Of a stretch of 64,000 bases of DNA, positions 63,150 to 64,000 are shown piece by piece. Position numbers and translations under genes: made by a program. Origin of the DNA: Denitrificimonas caeni DSM 24390 (GTDB taxonomy: Bacteria; Pseudomonadota; Gammaproteobacteria; Pseudomonadales; Pseudomonadaceae); NCBI RefSeq assembly GCF_000421765.1, contig NZ_ATXQ01000002.1:186001-250000 (forward strand). Reading direction: 5' to 3'. The notes beneath the pieces are model-generated. The model searched no databases, was not told the DNA's origin, and saw nothing but the letters and a program-made list of their open reading frames with translations. The stretch's first letter is position 1, and every line of letters starts with the position of its first letter.

Positions 63150-63570
63150 ATTTTAACCGCACCCGCAAGCGTCGATAGCTGTCTGCAGGCAAACTATCAG
63201 TACCAACCAGTAAGGTGCGATAAAACCATTGATCAGCACTACGGTAACGCAGCAGCACCAGCGCTGGAATAGCCATGCTATCAGCACGCAGCTGCACTGA
63301 CTGCCAACCCCGCTGCGCGTCCCACACTTGCCAGCCATTAGCAGTGCAACGCAGGCCTCGGCGCTGGGTTGGCTGCTGTAATCGAAGCAACTGCGTCAGT
63401 TGCCAGATGATCTGGCCAAGCAACAAGGTCAAAACCCCAAGTTTCCAAGCCCATTCCACAGCCGACAAGACCACAGCCACACACGCCAGCACAGAAAACA
63501 ATACAGCTAACACTGACAACCTCAGCGACGGCTGCCAGTGGCAAGCAAATGTATTACTTCGGCCGTGCAT
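63118..63570 (-). CDS. ygfX: YgfX-family membrane protein
   Basis: 150 residues from the ATG at 63570 ([15 protein letters not shown]). Two close membrane helices ([35 protein letters not shown]) and a soluble tail with [10 protein letters not shown], the usual form of YgfX, encoded after sdhE. The start overlaps sdhE by 17 bp. YgfX has been linked to the SdhE pair (flavin assembly) and to cytoskeletal effects in E. coli. Confidence 0.85.
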   Translation of the reverse strand: MHGRSNTFACHWQPSLRLSVLAVLFSVLACVAVVLSAVEWAWKLGVLTLLLGQIIWQLTQLLRLQQPTQRRGLRCTANGWQVWDAQRGWQSVQLRADSMAIPALVLLRYRSADQWFYRTLLVGTDSLPADSYRRLRVRLKFSRQRWRAVR

Positions 63571-63808
63571 GATCCAAAACCAATGCAACAATGCGCTTTA
63601 AATCGTCACTGTCCGGCTCGGCGCGACGCATAAACCAGCCAAAAATATCCTGATCTTCACAATCCAGAAGTAAACGATAACGCTCTCGATCGGCTTCATC
63701 GAGCTCTAAATAGCGCTCTTCAACAAAAGGCACCAGCAACTGATCCAGCTCCCACATACCGCGACGACTGTGCCAATAAAGACGTTTAACTTCTGTTTCG
63801 ATAGACAT
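63554..63808 (-). CDS. sdhE: FAD assembly factor SdhE
   Basis: 84 residues from the ATG at 63808 ([20 protein letters not shown]). The RGxxE motif (RRGMWELD) that contacts the flavoprotein is present. SdhE helps attach FAD covalently to succinate dehydrogenase and fumarate reductase. A longer frame adds four residues with a poorer start. It is followed by ygfX and divergent from ygfZ. Confidence 0.95.
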   Translation of the reverse strand: MSIETEVKRLYWHSRRGMWELDQLLVPFVEERYLELDEADRERYRLLLDCEDQDIFGWFMRRAEPDSDDLKRIVALVLDHARPK

Positions 63809-63928
63809 GACACACTCCAAAAAAAGAATAAACTAAGTATAAGACAGCTGTTACCGAACAACACACGCTGACAAGATCTCTTTAGCCCTCTATGATAGTC
63901 CCACGCTTTATTTACCAGTGAGACAGTC

Positions 63929-64000
63929 ATGACTGATTGTGCAAGTTTTACCCCGTTAAACCACGAAGGCATTCTTGCCGTACGTGGCCCCGATGCAAAA
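63929..64000 (+). CDS. ygfZ: YgfZ/GcvT-like folate-binding protein, start only
   Basis: 24 codons visible before the window ends: MTDCASFTPLNHEGILAVRG followed by PDAK. This matches the start of YgfZ, a folate-binding protein that supports iron-sulfur enzymes and tRNA modification. It lies divergent from sdhE, as in other pseudomonads. Only the N-terminus can be judged. Confidence 0.85.
   Translation, partial: MTDCASFTPLNHEGILAVRGPDAK

Overview
The window looks like a chromosomal stretch of a low-GC member of the Pseudomonadaceae. The strongest evidence is the right end, where the order ygfZ - sdhE - ygfX - nadB - algU - mucA - mucB - mucC - mucD - lepA - lepB - DUF4845 - rnc - era - recO - pdxJ matches the Pseudomonas arrangement as I know it. 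DUF3087, DUF2897, YqaA and a UPF0270 protein fit the same group. Base composition looks moderate rather than the high GC of typical Pseudomonas, so a lineage near the former P. caeni or Thiopseudomonas is possible, but that is inference.

Region 1 (1-960) is the start of glnA on the minus strand, with a sigma-54 promoter and two NtrC-type operators. Region 2 (about 965-26958) is a composite genomic island. Its right end is an intact initiator tRNA-fMet gene next to a small cI/Cro-type regulator, an excisionase and a tyrosine integrase. Its left end holds a displaced 3' fragment of the same tRNA. A third, degenerate tRNA-fMet-like segment lies inside at 4375-4401. The island carries two LysE-family exporters (one with an Lrp-type regulator), a very large protein with two tyrosine-recombinase domains, an unknown convergent gene, and a tightly packed operon of DNA methyltransferase, SF2 helicase and GIY-YIG nuclease. 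It also carries a single-gene helicase with a C-terminal PD-(D/E)XK nuclease, an orphan Xre/DUF2384 antitoxin and an HD-domain protein. Three broken group II intron copies and remnants of IS66 and of a second giant recombinase lie among these genes. The island therefore looks like a site of repeated insertion that has gathered anti-phage functions.

Region 3 (27000-36600) is core genome: dinB, yqaA-like, DUF3087, an IS605-type tnpB insertion, a YgdR-type lipoprotein, yheU, a DedA-PAP2 fusion and comEA. It also holds a decayed spermidine dehydrogenase whose triheme cytochrome partner gene is intact. Region 4 (about 35980-41560) is a run of small, mostly membrane or lipoprotein genes of unknown role, all on the minus strand. 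Some spacers hold integron attC-like core motifs, and one member is a broken murein endopeptidase. Region 5 (41765-50440) is mixed core metabolism: pyrF, fumC, a histidine phosphatase, an RcnB-like protein, a Na+/H+ antiporter and a rhodanese.

Region 6 (50705-64000) is the envelope-stress and housekeeping cluster. AlgU with MucA/B/C/D senses and answers envelope damage. LepA and LepB serve translation and protein export, and Rnc, Era, RecO and PdxJ serve RNA processing, ribosome assembly, DNA repair and vitamin B6 synthesis. NadB, SdhE, YgfX and YgfZ lie on the other side of the algU promoter.
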